DNA of 64,000 bases from Alphaproteobacteria bacterium casp-alpha6 (GCA_001510135.1 LFER01000042.1:96338-160337); one strand, 5' to 3'. Shown: positions 27,700 to 37,607, counted from the first letter of the stretch. Program-made: numbers and translations. Notes: a model not told the origin generated them from the sequence alone.

Positions 27700-28811
27700 T
27701 CACGCTGTCCCCCCTCAATCAACGCCGCTGGCGCAATTTTCGTGCAAATCGACGGGCTTATTGGTCGCTGGTTATTTTTGGTGTGTTTTTTGTTCTCTCG
27801 ATGTTTGCCGAGCTGATCGCAAACGACAAGCCGATCCTTGTTAATTATCGTGGCGAATATTACTCACCGATTTTCAATTTCTATCCTGAAACCACTTTTG
27901 GCGGAGATTTCAAAACCGAAGCGGTCTATAGCGATCCGGTGGTCCAATGCCTGATCAAAAGTGGTGGACTTGAGATATGTTTTGATGAACCAGAAAAAGT
28001 TATAGAAGACATCCAAGCAAAATCTTTTGATACGAGCGTTGAAGATTTTTATAAGGGTTGGGCCTTGTGGCCTTTGATCCCATATTCGTATGACACCTCG
28101 GTGGAACGTCCAGGTGCTGCGCCATTGCCACCCAACGGACAGAATTTATTGGGTACTGATGACACGAAACGCGATGTCTTGGCGCGGATCATATATGGAT
28201 TTCGTTTGTCCATCGTGTTCACCATCATTGTTACGACCCTGTCGAGCATCATTGGCATAATCGCTGGAGCCGTGCAGGGCTTCTTTGGGGGGCTCACGGA
28301 TCTTTTGTTTCAACGCTTCATTGAGATCTGGGGCGGGGTACCATCGCTCTATGTGATCATCATTATGTTTGCGATTTTGGGGCGCAGTTTTTGGTTGCTG
28401 GTCTTTCTCACTGTTTTGTTCGGCTGGGTCGGGCTTGTGGGGTTGGTTCGGGCGGAATTTTTACGTGCGCGCAACCTCGAATACGTTCGCGCTGCGCGTG
28501 CGCTGGGCGTAAGCAATTGGAAAATCATGTTTCGACATATGCTGCCCAATGCAATGGTGGCAACACTGACGTTTTTGCCCTTTATCGTAACAGGCACCAT
28601 CGGTGCTTTAGCGAGCCTTGATTTTCTGGGTTTCGGCTTGCCTTCCTCTGCGCCCTCACTCGGGGAACTCACCTTGCAGGCCAAACAGAACCTGCAAGCA
28701 CCTTGGTTAGGTTTCAGTGCGTTTTTCACATTTGCGATCATGCTGGCCTTACTTGTTTTTATTTTTGAAGGGGTGCGGGACGCCTTTGATCCGAGGAAGA
28801 CGTTTCAATGA
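27696..28811 (+). CDS. yejE: Peptide ABC transporter permease
   Basis: The 371-residue protein has an N-terminal region [20 protein letters not shown] before the first membrane segment, a long periplasmic insert with tyrosine-rich stretches, then [14 protein letters not shown] and five membrane segments. The EAA loop reads [19 protein letters not shown]. All of this is typical of YejE-like permeases. It overlaps both neighbours by four bases, with yejB at the 5' end and yejF at the 3' end. Confidence 0.92.
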   Translation: MITLSPLNQRRWRNFRANRRAYWSLVIFGVFFVLSMFAELIANDKPILVNYRGEYYSPIFNFYPETTFGGDFKTEAVYSDPVVQCLIKSGGLEICFDEPEKVIEDIQAKSFDTSVEDFYKGWALWPLIPYSYDTSVERPGAAPLPPNGQNLLGTDDTKRDVLARIIYGFRLSIVFTIIVTTLSSIIGIIAGAVQGFFGGLTDLLFQRFIEIWGGVPSLYVIIIMFAILGRSFWLLVFLTVLFGWVGLVGLVRAEFLRARNLEYVRAARALGVSNWKIMFRHMLPNAMVATLTFLPFIVTGTIGALASLDFLGFGLPSSAPSLGELTLQAKQNLQAPWLGFSAFFTFAIMLALLVFIFEGVRDAFDPRKTFQ

Positions 28812-30391
28812 CGGTGTTGGAGGTCCGTGATCTTTGGGTTAAATTTTCTCAGGATGGATCAAAAATTGACGCCGTCAAAGGTGTGTCCTTTGACGTGGGG
28901 CGCGGAGAAGTGGTCGCACTGGTTGGTGAAAGCGGCTCGGGAAAATCGGTGACTGCGTTAAGCACTGTTTCTCTCTTAAGTGCCAATGCAGAGGTGGGCG
29001 GATCAGTACTTTATGAAGGCCGCGAAATCATTGGCGCCTCTGAGCAGAGCCTTCAGGCTGTGCGGGGCAACGACATCAGCTTTATTTTTCAGGAGCCGAT
29101 GACATCGCTTAACCCGCTTCATACGATTGAAAAACAATTGATGGAATCCCTCGCGCTGCATCAGGGACTGGTGGGGGAAAAGGCAAAACAGCGTGTGATT
29201 CACCTCCTTGAGAGGGTCGGAATAAGCAATGCAAAAGACAGGTTAAACGCCTATCCCCATCAATTGTCAGGGGGGCAACGCCAGCGGGTGATGATTGCGA
29301 TGGCGCTGGCCAATGGTCCAAAACTGCTGGTCGCCGATGAACCGACAACCGCGCTGGATGTGACAATTCAAGCTCAGATATTGGACCTTCTAGACGATCT
29401 GAAACGTGACGAAGGCATGAGCATGCTTTTTATCACACACGATCTGGGCATTGTTGGGCAAATTGCAGATCGGGTCTGTGTCATGCAAAATGGCCTGATC
29501 GTGGAAACCGGTGTGACCTCAGAAATTTTCTATAACCCGCGCCACCCCTATACTCAAAAGCTGTTGAATGCGCATTCGACAGGCGCCCCAGAGCCAATAT
29601 CACCGGATTCACCTGTTGTTGCTGAAACAGAACATGCCAAAGTTTGGTTTCCCATACAGCGCGGTTTTTTGAAGCGGACAGTAGGACATTTAAAAGCGGT
29701 CAACGATGCAACACTCAGAATCCGAGCCGGCGAAACTGTCGGGATCGTTGGAGAAAGCGGATCCGGCAAATCCACATTGGCTATGGCAATGATGCGGCTG
29801 ATTTCTTCGAAAGGAAAAATAAGCTTTGAGGGCCGTGATCTCAATAGACTGCGCACAAAGGACCTGCGGTCTTTGCGCTCAGACATGCAGATCGTGTTTC
29901 AGGATCCCTACGGGTCCCTGTCCCCACGAATGACATGTGCGCAGATCATTGCCGAAGGCCTTGAGGTACATGGCGCGCCTGCCGGACAGCAACATGAAGA
30001 GCTCGTGCGAGATATTTTGGTCGAAGTGGGTTTGGATCCCACAATGATGCATCGCTACCCACATGAATTTTCCGGTGGTCAAAGACAACGGATTGCAATT
30101 GCGCGTGCCATGGTGTTGCGTCCAAAATTTGTCGTGCTGGATGAACCGACGTCAGCCTTGGATATGACAGTGCAGGTGCAGATTGTTGATCTATTGCGGG
30201 ATCTACAAAAAAAATATGGGCTTGCTTATTTGTTTATCAGCCATGATTTGAAAGTTGTGCGTGCCATGTCTCATTACGTTTTGGTGATGAAAGATGGAGA
30301 TATTGTCGAAGAGGGCCCAGTTGATCGCATTTTTGAGGCACCCCAAAATGACTACACGCGCAAATTGATGCACGCTGCTCTGGATACTTAG
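28808..30391 (+). CDS. yejF: Peptide ABC transporter, fused double ATPase
   Basis: The 527-residue protein has two nucleotide-binding domains in one chain, as in YejF. Each has a Walker A (GESGSGKS), a signature motif (LSGGQRQRV in the first, FSGGQRQRI in the second) and a Walker B ([12 protein letters not shown] and [11 protein letters not shown]). Both sites look catalytically complete. It would power import of peptides bound by YejA. The gene is the last of the operon, starts by a four-base overlap with yejE, and ends 28 bases before the convergent carboxypeptidase gene. Confidence 0.94.
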   Translation: MTVLEVRDLWVKFSQDGSKIDAVKGVSFDVGRGEVVALVGESGSGKSVTALSTVSLLSANAEVGGSVLYEGREIIGASEQSLQAVRGNDISFIFQEPMTSLNPLHTIEKQLMESLALHQGLVGEKAKQRVIHLLERVGISNAKDRLNAYPHQLSGGQRQRVMIAMALANGPKLLVADEPTTALDVTIQAQILDLLDDLKRDEGMSMLFITHDLGIVGQIADRVCVMQNGLIVETGVTSEIFYNPRHPYTQKLLNAHSTGAPEPISPDSPVVAETEHAKVWFPIQRGFLKRTVGHLKAVNDATLRIRAGETVGIVGESGSGKSTLAMAMMRLISSKGKISFEGRDLNRLRTKDLRSLRSDMQIVFQDPYGSLSPRMTCAQIIAEGLEVHGAPAGQQHEELVRDILVEVGLDPTMMHRYPHEFSGGQRQRIAIARAMVLRPKFVVLDEPTSALDMTVQVQIVDLLRDLQKKYGLAYLFISHDLKVVRAMSHYVLVMKDGDIVEEGPVDRIFEAPQNDYTRKLMHAALDT

Positions 30392-30419
30392 GGTGTCAAT
30401 TTCCAGTTAAATTGCTGCT

Positions 30420-31799
30420 TCAGCTTGGGCCGAGTGTTTCGCATTCGACGTTTTTGGCCAGCAATCTCTGACAGGCCCGTTCTGCCGCTTCCTCGCTGAG
30501 ACCTACAAAATTTGCTTCAAAGCCTTTTTTGCTGTTAACCACTTTGCGAAGGGAGCCGTCAAGCGTTGACATTTCGGCAAGAGCTGTCTTGAGCAACATC
30601 TTTTCTGCGGCATACTGTGTTGTGAAAAGACCAACGTTTATTGCCCAATCTCGTCCGCCTGAAGCTGAAATACGCGTCACAACTTCGGGCATCAAAGATT
30701 TGGGTTCTAGGGTCGCATCGATGATTTTTTCTTCAGCGGTGCTTAGCGGTTCATTTTGGTCGCTCAAAACGGGCGTGGTGTTAAGATGGGCAAGCGTCAA
30801 GGCTACTGCTAGGTCTGTCTTCAAGTCTAGCGCAGCAAGTTTTGTATCGGTTTGTACTGATTTATCGTTTGGCCTTGCCTTGGGCCTTAAGCTCGTGCTG
30901 ACAGCCAGTTTTGTGTTTATTATTTTGTTTGCCGAGGCATAATTTGGCTTATTGGGCTTGATAATAGTTGCCTTGCTTGGCGCTTTTTTAAACCCGTAGT
31001 TAAGCAGTTTTGCCACTTGATCGTTGCGCGTTTTCGTAGATCGTCCCCCGAAAACAGTTGCAATAATACGTTCATTTCCCCGCTCTGCAGAGGCTACAAG
31101 GTTAAAGCCTGCAGCATTCGTATATCCGGTTTTAATCCCATCTGCGCCTTTGAAGTTATTCAAAAAACGCCGGTTCGTGTTAGGAACGACACGTGACCCC
31201 ACATCAATATTGACGCGCGAAAAGAGATGATAGTAGTCGGGATAATCGTAAAAAAGATGACGACCCAAAATCGTCATATCTCGTGCTGTGGACAAATGGC
31301 CTTTTTCAGTAAGGCCATGTGCGTTTTTAAAGGTTGTCCTTGTCATTCCCAGCGCTTTGGCGGTCCGGTTCATCCTGCGGGCAAAAGCGGCCTCTGATCC
31401 TTCGATAGCTTCTCCAATCGCGGTGGCAGCATCATTGGCAGATTTCACGGCTGCTGCACGAATGAGATATCGCAATTCTATCCGCTGACCTTCCCGCAAG
31501 CCGAGTTTTGATGGTGGTTCAGAAGCGGCCTTGCGCGAAATTCGCACTTTTTTATTTGCGGAAATTTCACCGTTTTCAATCGCTTCGAACGCGATGTACA
31601 GCGTCATCATTTTTGTCAGTGAAGCGGGATGAAGCCGAGTGTCAGCATTCTCAGATGACAACACTTTGCCTGTGCGTGCGTCCATAACCATATCTGCATA
31701 GGGTGCCGAAATTGCGCTGAGCGGAACAACAACGCCCATCCAGAAACCAACACATACCCACAGCCAGATCGAAATCGACCTTTTTTGCTGTCTCCTCAT
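30420..31799 (-). CDS. D-alanyl-D-alanine carboxypeptidase with C-terminal SPOR domain
   Basis: The 459-residue penicillin-binding protein trims the terminal D-Ala from peptidoglycan stem peptides. It has a signal-like hydrophobic N-terminus (residues 10-30) and the three active-site motifs SLTK (60-63), SAN (120-122) and KTG (223-225). After a low-complexity linker, about residues 375-459 form a SPOR domain (DWAINVGLFTTQYAAEKML), which binds denuded septal glycan. This combination is common in roseobacters and points to a division-site enzyme. The C-terminal amphipathic anchor of PBP5 is absent. It is transcribed away from clpS. Confidence 0.92.
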   Translation of the reverse strand: MRRQQKRSISIWLWVCVGFWMGVVVPLSAISAPYADMVMDARTGKVLSSENADTRLHPASLTKMMTLYIAFEAIENGEISANKKVRISRKAASEPPSKLGLREGQRIELRYLIRAAAVKSANDAATAIGEAIEGSEAAFARRMNRTAKALGMTRTTFKNAHGLTEKGHLSTARDMTILGRHLFYDYPDYYHLFSRVNIDVGSRVVPNTNRRFLNNFKGADGIKTGYTNAAGFNLVASAERGNERIIATVFGGRSTKTRNDQVAKLLNYGFKKAPSKATIIKPNKPNYASANKIINTKLAVSTSLRPKARPNDKSVQTDTKLAALDLKTDLAVALTLAHLNTTPVLSDQNEPLSTAEEKIIDATLEPKSLMPEVVTRISASGGRDWAINVGLFTTQYAAEKMLLKTALAEMSTLDGSLRKVVNSKKGFEANFVGLSEEAAERACQRLLAKNVECETLGPS

Positions 31800-32186
31800 G
31801 AAGACTGTCCTTATCTGCCTCAGTCGCCGATTTTTCGGCCTATTTTATATTTACAGAATGTGTATCACACTTCTGATTCGGAATAAAGTGTTCAATTTTA
31901 AGGAAAATTTGTCAAAAATGGATAGGAAAATTGGCATATATAGGTGGCGTTATTCGATCGGGTACTAAATCAGCCATTGGTTGGGGGATGTCAATTTTTT
32001 GACTGAGATGGCATAGCGGTTTGCGCGGCATGATTTCTTTAGATTCACTTGTGGAATTGGATTTTTTGCAATCGCTGCTATTATTACATGAATGAGGGGG
32101 TTTTCATCACTCCTGCAGGTTATATATACTTCAACGACTGAGTGTAATTGAGCGTCGCGACAATAATGTCATGGATACCAAATCAT
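31800..32186. other. Non-coding spacer between the carboxypeptidase gene and clpS
   Basis: This 387-base AT-rich divergent region should hold the promoters of both neighbours. Small symmetric elements are visible: GCCGA-TTTT-TCGGC at 31826-31839 just upstream of the carboxypeptidase, and GTCAA-TTTT-TTGAC at 31990-32003. I found no open frame with a convincing ribosome site, no tRNA and no recognisable riboswitch. A small RNA cannot be excluded. Confidence 0.5.
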
Positions 32187-32501
32187 ATGTCATCAAACAA
32201 AGATGATCCATCACTGGACATCGTCGTAGAAACACGTCCTAAAACTAAACGGCCGCCGCTTTACAAAGTTCTGTTGCTGAACGATGATTACACGCCCATG
32301 GAATTTGTGGTTATCGTGCTGGAACGTTTTTTCGGTATGAACCATTCACAGGCCTTTGAAATTATGCTTACCGTGCATAAAAAAGGGCTGGCTGTCGTCG
32401 GGGTCTTTAGCCATGAGATTGCAGAAACCAAAGTGTCTCAGGTCATGGATTTTTCTCGAAAACACCAGCATCCTTTGGTGTGTACAATGGAAAAAGAGTA
32501 G
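32187..32501 (+). CDS. clpS: ATP-dependent Clp protease adaptor
   Basis: The 104-residue adaptor delivers N-degron substrates to ClpAP. The core has [19 protein letters not shown], with the Asn-Asp-Asp that binds the substrate N-terminus, and [19 protein letters not shown], typical of alphaproteobacterial ClpS. In-frame starts exist at 32148 and 32166, but the family usually begins close to the Met at 32187; none has a strong ribosome site. clpA lies about 25 kb away, at 57.0-59.4 kb, rather than next to it. The downstream methyltransferase follows after 33 bases. Confidence 0.93.
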   Translation: MSSNKDDPSLDIVVETRPKTKRPPLYKVLLLNDDYTPMEFVVIVLERFFGMNHSQAFEIMLTVHKKGLAVVGVFSHEIAETKVSQVMDFSRKHQHPLVCTMEKE

Positions 32502-32534
32502 CTTTCAGCCTTTTATCCTGTCAAAGGCGGTCAC

Positions 32535-33521
32535 ATGTTTCGTGCAAGGTTAAACCACGCTCAACGAACTGGCATGCAAGTCGCGGATTACCAAAGTTGC
32601 GTTCATCTCTTTCCTGAAGATGGGAGCGATATGGATGCATTTCCGGCAGATGCTCAGGCGTTTGTGCATAGGTTTTTCCCGACCGTCGCACGGTTGACTG
32701 CGCAAGGGTTTGAGGGCGGTCCAACGATTAAAGGACAGTTTGATGCGGCTGTGGTCCATGTTCCGCGTTCCAAACAACTTGCACGCCATCTTGTGAATTG
32801 GGCATGCCAGCTCGCACCGGACGGTATTATTTATGTGGACGGGGCAAAGACCCAAGGGATTGAAAGTTTGATGAAAGCGGTTAAAGCCATTACGCCGCTT
32901 ATGGGTGTCGTTTCTGCCGCGCATGGCCGTTTGTTTTGGTTTCATGCAACTGGTCAGTTTGCCCTATGGGATGCATCTTCCCTGCGTGAGATAGAAAACG
33001 GGTTTAAAACACAGGCGGGGATTTTTTCAGCTGAACATATAGATCCTGGTTCTGCTTTTCTTGCCGATGCGCTTGAACCGTTGTCAGGACATATTGCTGA
33101 TTTGGGTGCAGGATGGGGGTATCTCAGTCATCACCTTCTGTCGGAGCACCCAGTGTCCTCAATCGACCTTGTTGAAGCAGATCATGCTGCTGCGTCCTGC
33201 GCTCGGCTCAATTGTGATGACACACGCGCCCAAGTATTTTGGCAGGGCATTGATTCATGGGAAGCCCAGAAGTCATATGATCATGTGGTCATGAATCCCC
33301 CGTTTCACGAAGGACGCAAAGGTGAGCCTGATCTTGGCAAAGCCTTTATCCGCAAAGCTGCCGGTATTTTAAAGAAAAAGGGCAAGCTTTGGATGGTGGC
33401 CAACCGCCATTTGCCATATGAAGAAACTCTGTCGCAGCTGTTTGTTGATTTTCGTGCTATTGCGGGAGATAAACGGTTCAAGGTACTTTTGGCATCGGGG
33501 CCGCGCAACACTCGTTTGTAA
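32535..33521 (+). CDS. RsmC-like class I methyltransferase (16S rRNA guanine-N2 type)
   Basis: The 328-residue protein has two methyltransferase-like halves. The N-terminal half is degenerate; the C-terminal half carries the SAM site (IADLGAGWGYLS) and the catalytic NPPFH motif used by N2-guanine and RsmC-type enzymes. In E. coli, RsmC methylates G1207 of 16S rRNA, and the two-domain layout here fits. The exact target cannot be confirmed by eye. It lies 33 bases behind clpS and 33 bases ahead of the SDR gene, on the same strand. Confidence 0.87.
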   Translation: MFRARLNHAQRTGMQVADYQSCVHLFPEDGSDMDAFPADAQAFVHRFFPTVARLTAQGFEGGPTIKGQFDAAVVHVPRSKQLARHLVNWACQLAPDGIIYVDGAKTQGIESLMKAVKAITPLMGVVSAAHGRLFWFHATGQFALWDASSLREIENGFKTQAGIFSAEHIDPGSAFLADALEPLSGHIADLGAGWGYLSHHLLSEHPVSSIDLVEADHAAASCARLNCDDTRAQVFWQGIDSWEAQKSYDHVVMNPPFHEGRKGEPDLGKAFIRKAAGILKKKGKLWMVANRHLPYEETLSQLFVDFRAIAGDKRFKVLLASGPRNTRL

Positions 33522-33554
33522 CTGGTACAGGGTTCAAAAAAATCGGGGGCTTAT

Positions 33555-34355
33555 ATGTCATTTTCAGTTGATGGAAAAACAGCGATTGTCACAGGTGCCG
33601 CAAATGGCATCGGACTGGCTATTGCCCGCCATCTTGCTCAGGCAGGCGCAAATGTGATGCATGCTGACATGGACGAGGCAGGATTGGCCAAAGAATTTGG
33701 TGGTGATGGCGACGATACAGCGCAACCTTATTTTGCCGGTGATTTGCGCGAAAGGCTCACGCTTGCAAATTTGCTTTCTGCAACACTTGATGCCTTTGAT
33801 AGGGTCGATATTCTGGTGAATGCATCTCGACAGGTTTTACCATCAGATTTTTTGGATGTTGAAGATAAATCTGTTGAAACGGCACTGGAGCAAAACGTTT
33901 TGACCAGCCTTCGCTTGTCACAATTGGTGGCCAACCGCATGATCAAACAGTCCGAAGGGCAGGGTGACGGGCAGGCGGGAGCGATCATCAACCTGTCATC
34001 TATTGCGGGGCGGCGCGCAACACCTTCACTGATGGGCTACTCTATTTCCAGTGCGGCTATGGATCAGATGACGCGGACAATGGCAGTGACCTTGGCGCTC
34101 CATCGTATACGGGTCAATGGAGTGTCTGTCGGGTCTGTGATGTCTGCAAGTTTGCAGCAGGCCTTGAAAGATCACGGAGATTTCCGCGCTGACATTGAAA
34201 AACATACGCCCTTAGGCAGGGTCGCGCGTGCCTCAGAAGTGGCTGAAACCGTGCAGTATTTGGCCTCTGAAAGCGCAGGATTTGTGACAGGGCAAATCGT
34301 GACGATTGATGGCGGGCGCACCTTAATTGATCCAGTGTCCGCACCTGTTCACTAA
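33555..34355 (+). CDS. SDR-family protein lacking the catalytic lysine
   Basis: The 266-residue protein has a Rossmann nucleotide-binding N-terminus (TGAANGIG) and an SDR fold through to the C-terminal FVTGQIVTIDGG. At the active site the serine (Ser148/149, INLSSIAG) and tyrosine (Tyr162) are present. The expected YxxxK reads YSISS, so Ser166 replaces the lysine, and the NNAG motif reads NASR. It may therefore be a non-catalytic or mechanistically altered member. Its last codons overlap the first PpsR-type site of hemF. It lies between the RsmC-like gene and hemF on the same strand. Confidence 0.85.
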   Translation: MSFSVDGKTAIVTGAANGIGLAIARHLAQAGANVMHADMDEAGLAKEFGGDGDDTAQPYFAGDLRERLTLANLLSATLDAFDRVDILVNASRQVLPSDFLDVEDKSVETALEQNVLTSLRLSQLVANRMIKQSEGQGDGQAGAIINLSSIAGRRATPSLMGYSISSAAMDQMTRTMAVTLALHRIRVNGVSVGSVMSASLQQALKDHGDFRADIEKHTPLGRVARASEVAETVQYLASESAGFVTGQIVTIDGGRTLIDPVSAPVH

Positions 34356-34385
34356 GGCTGACAAATTTGTAATTTAATATTGACA
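34346..34385. promoter_or_regulatory. Tandem PpsR/CrtJ-type operators upstream of hemF
   Basis: Two exact TGT-N12-ACA sites lie at 34346-34363 and 34368-34385. Both end in GACA and their starts are 22 bp apart. The first overlaps the last codons of the SDR gene, and the second ends 58 bases before hemF. TGT-N12-ACA is the known binding consensus of the redox/light repressor PpsR (CrtJ), and paired sites are reported to be needed for repression. The spacing also creates two copies of TGACAAATTTG at 34359 and 34381. No ppsR gene is in the window. Confidence 0.65.
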
Positions 34386-34443
34386 AATTTGCCACAGAGA
34401 TGGCTTTCTGCGCGATGGGACTTTATAAGTTAAAGGACATAAA

Positions 34444-35337
34444 ATGACCGAAATTTCAGAAACCCAGAAAGATCAGGCCAGCAGTTGGTTTATGTCTCTG
34501 CGTGATGAAATTGTGCGCGCATTTGAAACATTAGAGAACGAACATAGGGATGGTCCTTTTGCAGATCGTCCAATAGGACAATTCGAAGTCACCCCAACCA
34601 AACGTCATTCAGACAGCGGCGAGAACGCAGGGGGCGGGCTCATGAGCGTCATGCGTGGTGGGCGGGTCTTTGAAAAGGTCGGGGTCAATGTATCCACGGT
34701 ATTTGGAACCTTAGGCGCACAGGCGCAGAACGCAATGGCTGCGCGCAAAGGCATACCGGGCATGAAAGAGGATCCCCGTTTCTGGGCAAGCGGCATATCT
34801 CTTGTCGCCCATATGCAAAATCCGCATTGTCCGGCCGTCCATATGAACACACGCATGTTCTGGACGCCTCATGCCTGGTGGTTTGGCGGGGGTACGGACC
34901 TGAACCCCTGTCTCGAATATGACGAAGACACAGCGCATTTTCATGAAACGCTCAAAGAGTACCTTACCCCCCATGAAGAGGGGCTTTATGCCACACTCAA
35001 AGACTGGGCAGATGAATATTTCTATATTCCACACCGCAACCGCGCGCGTGGTGTGGGGGGGATTTTTATGGATGACCGCTGCACCGGAGATTGGGATAAA
35101 GACTTTGATCTGACCAAGGATATTGGGCGCGCCTTTCTTCCGGCCTTTGTCCCTTTGGTTGAAAAACGTCTGAAACAGGATTGGAATGACGCCGATAAAG
35201 ACGCCCAATTACAGCACAGGGGTCTTTATGCGGAATATAACCTTGTCTACGATCGGGGGACCAAATTCGGCCTCACCACGGGCCATGATGCCAATGCCGT
35301 ATTGATGAGCTTGCCGCCCTTGGCAAAATGGGTCTAA
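34444..35337 (+). CDS. hemF: Aerobic coproporphyrinogen III oxidase
   Basis: The 297-residue enzyme oxidatively decarboxylates coproporphyrinogen III to protoporphyrinogen IX with O2. Signature regions are FWTPHAWWFGGGTDLNP, and HRNRARGVGGIFMDD, the family's most conserved stretch. The length is normal. A ribosome site AAGGA precedes the ATG. Two PpsR-type sites lie upstream, suggesting control with other tetrapyrrole genes. It is oxygen dependent and works late in the pathway, whereas hemC and hemE, 5 kb further along, act earlier. The FAD-oxidase gene starts 40 bases downstream. Confidence 0.96.
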   Translation: MTEISETQKDQASSWFMSLRDEIVRAFETLENEHRDGPFADRPIGQFEVTPTKRHSDSGENAGGGLMSVMRGGRVFEKVGVNVSTVFGTLGAQAQNAMAARKGIPGMKEDPRFWASGISLVAHMQNPHCPAVHMNTRMFWTPHAWWFGGGTDLNPCLEYDEDTAHFHETLKEYLTPHEEGLYATLKDWADEYFYIPHRNRARGVGGIFMDDRCTGDWDKDFDLTKDIGRAFLPAFVPLVEKRLKQDWNDADKDAQLQHRGLYAEYNLVYDRGTKFGLTTGHDANAVLMSLPPLAKWV

Positions 35338-35377
35338 TCTCTGCAAAAGATCCGATCATCAGAGAAAGGGATCCTTT

Positions 35378-36793
35378 GTGGACTTGATTGACAAACTCGG
35401 CCAAATTACTGGCCCGTCCCATGTGTTTTCCGAAATAAAAGGTGGAAAATACGGATCCGACTGGACCGGAGTGTATCAGTTTTCCCCCCTTGCCGTGGTA
35501 CGCCCTGCCAATACCTCAGAGGTTTCAGAGATCTTAAAGCTGGCCAATCGAGAAAAGCTCTCCGTTGTCCCGATGAGCGGAAATACCGGCCTTGCCGGTG
35601 GAACCTATGCCGAAGGAAGCATTGTTCTATCGCTTGAGAGGATGAACAGGATACGGGAAATCCGCAATTCGTCGCGCATTGCAGTCGTCGAAGCTGGAGT
35701 TGTTTTATCAAGCTTGCATGCGGCGGTGGATGACCATGATCTGATCTTTCCGATGACCTTTGGCGCGCGCGGCTCTGCAATGATTGGGGGCATGTTGTCC
35801 ACGAATGCGGGGGGATCAAATGTGCTCAAATATGGCAATACCCGTGATCTTTGCCTCGGGCTTGAGGTGGTTTTGCCTACGGGAGAAATCATGGACATCA
35901 TGTCCGAACTGCACAAAGATAATTCAGGGTATAACCTCAAACATCTGGTGATCGGGGCCGAAGGAACGCTTGGCATTATCACGGCCGCCGTATTGAAATT
36001 ATCCCCCAAGCCCAAGGCAGAGGCCACAGCCATGCTCGCCACAGCCTCGTTGGACGAAGCGCTTCATATTCTAAACCGCCTGCAGTCTGCCACAGACGGA
36101 TCAGTTCAGGCATTTGAATATATGCCGGGGGCCTATATCGATGCGTTTTGTGCGCATTTTCCAGCGAAAAAAGCCCCCTTTGAGGTGCGCTATGAGACGA
36201 ATATCATGGTGGATCTTGGGTCAACCATGGGGGCCATGTGTGATACAGATGCGACCGGAAAGACCAAATTGACCGAACTGCTTGAAGAGGTTCTGGCAGA
36301 GGAATACGAAGGCGGTGCCGTACTGGACGCCGTTGTGGCGCAAAATGAAGCGCAACGCCAAGAGATGTGGGAAAGGCGCGAAGCCGCCGCAGAGGTGACC
36401 ATCACCCGCCGCCCCATTGTGGCCAATGATATTGCTGTTCCGCTGGATCGGGTGAGTGCTTTCGTTTCTGAAATGGAGCAGAGATTACAAACCATTGATC
36501 CGGGGGGAAAAGCGGTGAGCGTGGCGCATCTGGGGGATGGGAATATCCATTACACCGTTTGGCCTGCAAGCGAAGATGCGCAGGTCCATTCCAATATCGT
36601 AGAAGAGGTCGAAGAATTGGTGCTGTCCCTTGGTGGCAGCTTTTCCGCAGAACACGGTATTGGGCTAAGCAAACTGCCCTCAATGACCCGCCGGAAAAAC
36701 CAAGTTGCAATGCAGGTGATGTGCCAAATCAAGGCAACACTTGATCCTAATAATATCTTGAATCCTCAAAAAGTTATTCCCTCTAAAGTATAA
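35378..36793 (+). CDS. FAD-linked oxidase, D-2-hydroxyacid dehydrogenase type (GlcD-like)
   Basis: The 471-residue flavoprotein has the PCMH/VAO FAD-binding domain (PMSGNTGLAGGTYAEGS and the glycine-rich GAEGTLGIITAAVLKL) and a C-terminal domain with AHLGDGNIHYTVWP and SAEHGIGLSKL. These features place it with glycolate oxidase GlcD, D-lactate dehydrogenase and D-2-hydroxyglutarate dehydrogenase, and its size fits any of them. It probably oxidises a D-2-hydroxyacid and passes electrons to a quinone or ETF. No glcE or glcF genes adjoin it. The start is GTG, with GAAAGGGA upstream. Confidence 0.9.
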   Translation: MDLIDKLGQITGPSHVFSEIKGGKYGSDWTGVYQFSPLAVVRPANTSEVSEILKLANREKLSVVPMSGNTGLAGGTYAEGSIVLSLERMNRIREIRNSSRIAVVEAGVVLSSLHAAVDDHDLIFPMTFGARGSAMIGGMLSTNAGGSNVLKYGNTRDLCLGLEVVLPTGEIMDIMSELHKDNSGYNLKHLVIGAEGTLGIITAAVLKLSPKPKAEATAMLATASLDEALHILNRLQSATDGSVQAFEYMPGAYIDAFCAHFPAKKAPFEVRYETNIMVDLGSTMGAMCDTDATGKTKLTELLEEVLAEEYEGGAVLDAVVAQNEAQRQEMWERREAAAEVTITRRPIVANDIAVPLDRVSAFVSEMEQRLQTIDPGGKAVSVAHLGDGNIHYTVWPASEDAQVHSNIVEEVEELVLSLGGSFSAEHGIGLSKLPSMTRRKNQVAMQVMCQIKATLDPNNILNPQKVIPSKV

Positions 36794-36878
36794 ATATGTA
36801 AAATTATTATACCTTATGGGGTTGTTTTGTTGTATTTTGTAACCATGTATACGATTGAATACATTTAATGAGGATGCA

Positions 36879-37583
36879 GTGAACTGGTTTTTGAGTGATC
36901 CATTTATGCCCTTTTCCTTGGCGCTTGGTTTTATGGTGACCCTTGCCGCGCTTGAGGCGGTGTTGGCCCTTCTTGGCGTGTCAATTGGGGATAGTGAAAT
37001 CGGATTTGCCGATGTGGATGGCCTTGAGTTGGATTTGGAGGCACTTGAAGGTGCCTATGACACGGTTGATTTCGCAGACCTCGAATTGGATTGCGTTGAG
37101 GGGGTGGACTTGGACGCGGTGGCACAGACTTCTCTCATGTCTGTCATAGGCTTCGGGGAGGCGCCATTTATGATTTGGTTGGCCGCTTTTCTGCTTGGTT
37201 TTGGTGCGACTGGGATGTTGGTGCAATCGCTGCTGATTTCTTTTTGGGGTCAAAGCGGAAACCTTATGCTTGTCGGATTGGTGAGCCTGTTTGTTGGACT
37301 TTTGAGTGCGCGCTCTTTCGCGCGCAGCTTTGCCGGTATTCTGCCCAAAACAGAAACTGCCGCGCTCAGCGAAACCAGCCTAAGCAGACGTCGCGGGATC
37401 ATTTCCCAAGGAACAGCCGCATTCGGAAAACCCGCCGAGGTCCATGTTCAGGACGGATTTGGCAACATGCATTTTTTGCGCGCAGAGCCGCTGCAAAAAG
37501 ACACGGAAATTTCCCAAGGCACAGACGTGCTCGTGCTGAGGGATCACCGCACCAAAACCTATAAACTGGTGCCACTCAGTTAA
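36879..37583 (+). CDS. YqiJ-like OB-fold membrane protein
   Basis: The product (234 residues from GTG 36879) has a hydrophobic N-terminal segment, an acidic stretch (about 35-85), two further membrane segments (about 95-150), and a C-terminal soluble domain resembling the OB/NfeD-like fold (GKPAEVHVQDGFGNMHFLRAE). This matches YqiJ, whose gene usually precedes yqiK, the flotillin. The pair are thought to organise membrane microdomains. A TTG at 36855 is also in frame; GTG 36879 has GAGGA just upstream. The flotillin gene starts 24 bases downstream, so co-transcription is likely. Confidence 0.82.
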   Translation: MNWFLSDPFMPFSLALGFMVTLAALEAVLALLGVSIGDSEIGFADVDGLELDLEALEGAYDTVDFADLELDCVEGVDLDAVAQTSLMSVIGFGEAPFMIWLAAFLLGFGATGMLVQSLLISFWGQSGNLMLVGLVSLFVGLLSARSFARSFAGILPKTETAALSETSLSRRRGIISQGTAAFGKPAEVHVQDGFGNMHFLRAEPLQKDTEISQGTDVLVLRDHRTKTYKLVPLS

Positions 37584-37607
37584 TATTTAAAATAAAGGAG
37601 AAAAGTA

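Noticed and set aside
34359..34391. FNR/FnrL site upstream of hemF
   Set aside because: The repeated TGACAAATTTG does not match TTGAT-N4-ATCAA, and it is explained by the overlapping PpsR-type pair.
36846..36863. A single exact TGT-N12-ACA (also TGTAT-N8-ATACA) just upstream of the YqiJ-like gene
   Set aside because: Single copies are expected about 15 times in 64 kb by chance, and there is no second site at the 22-bp offset.
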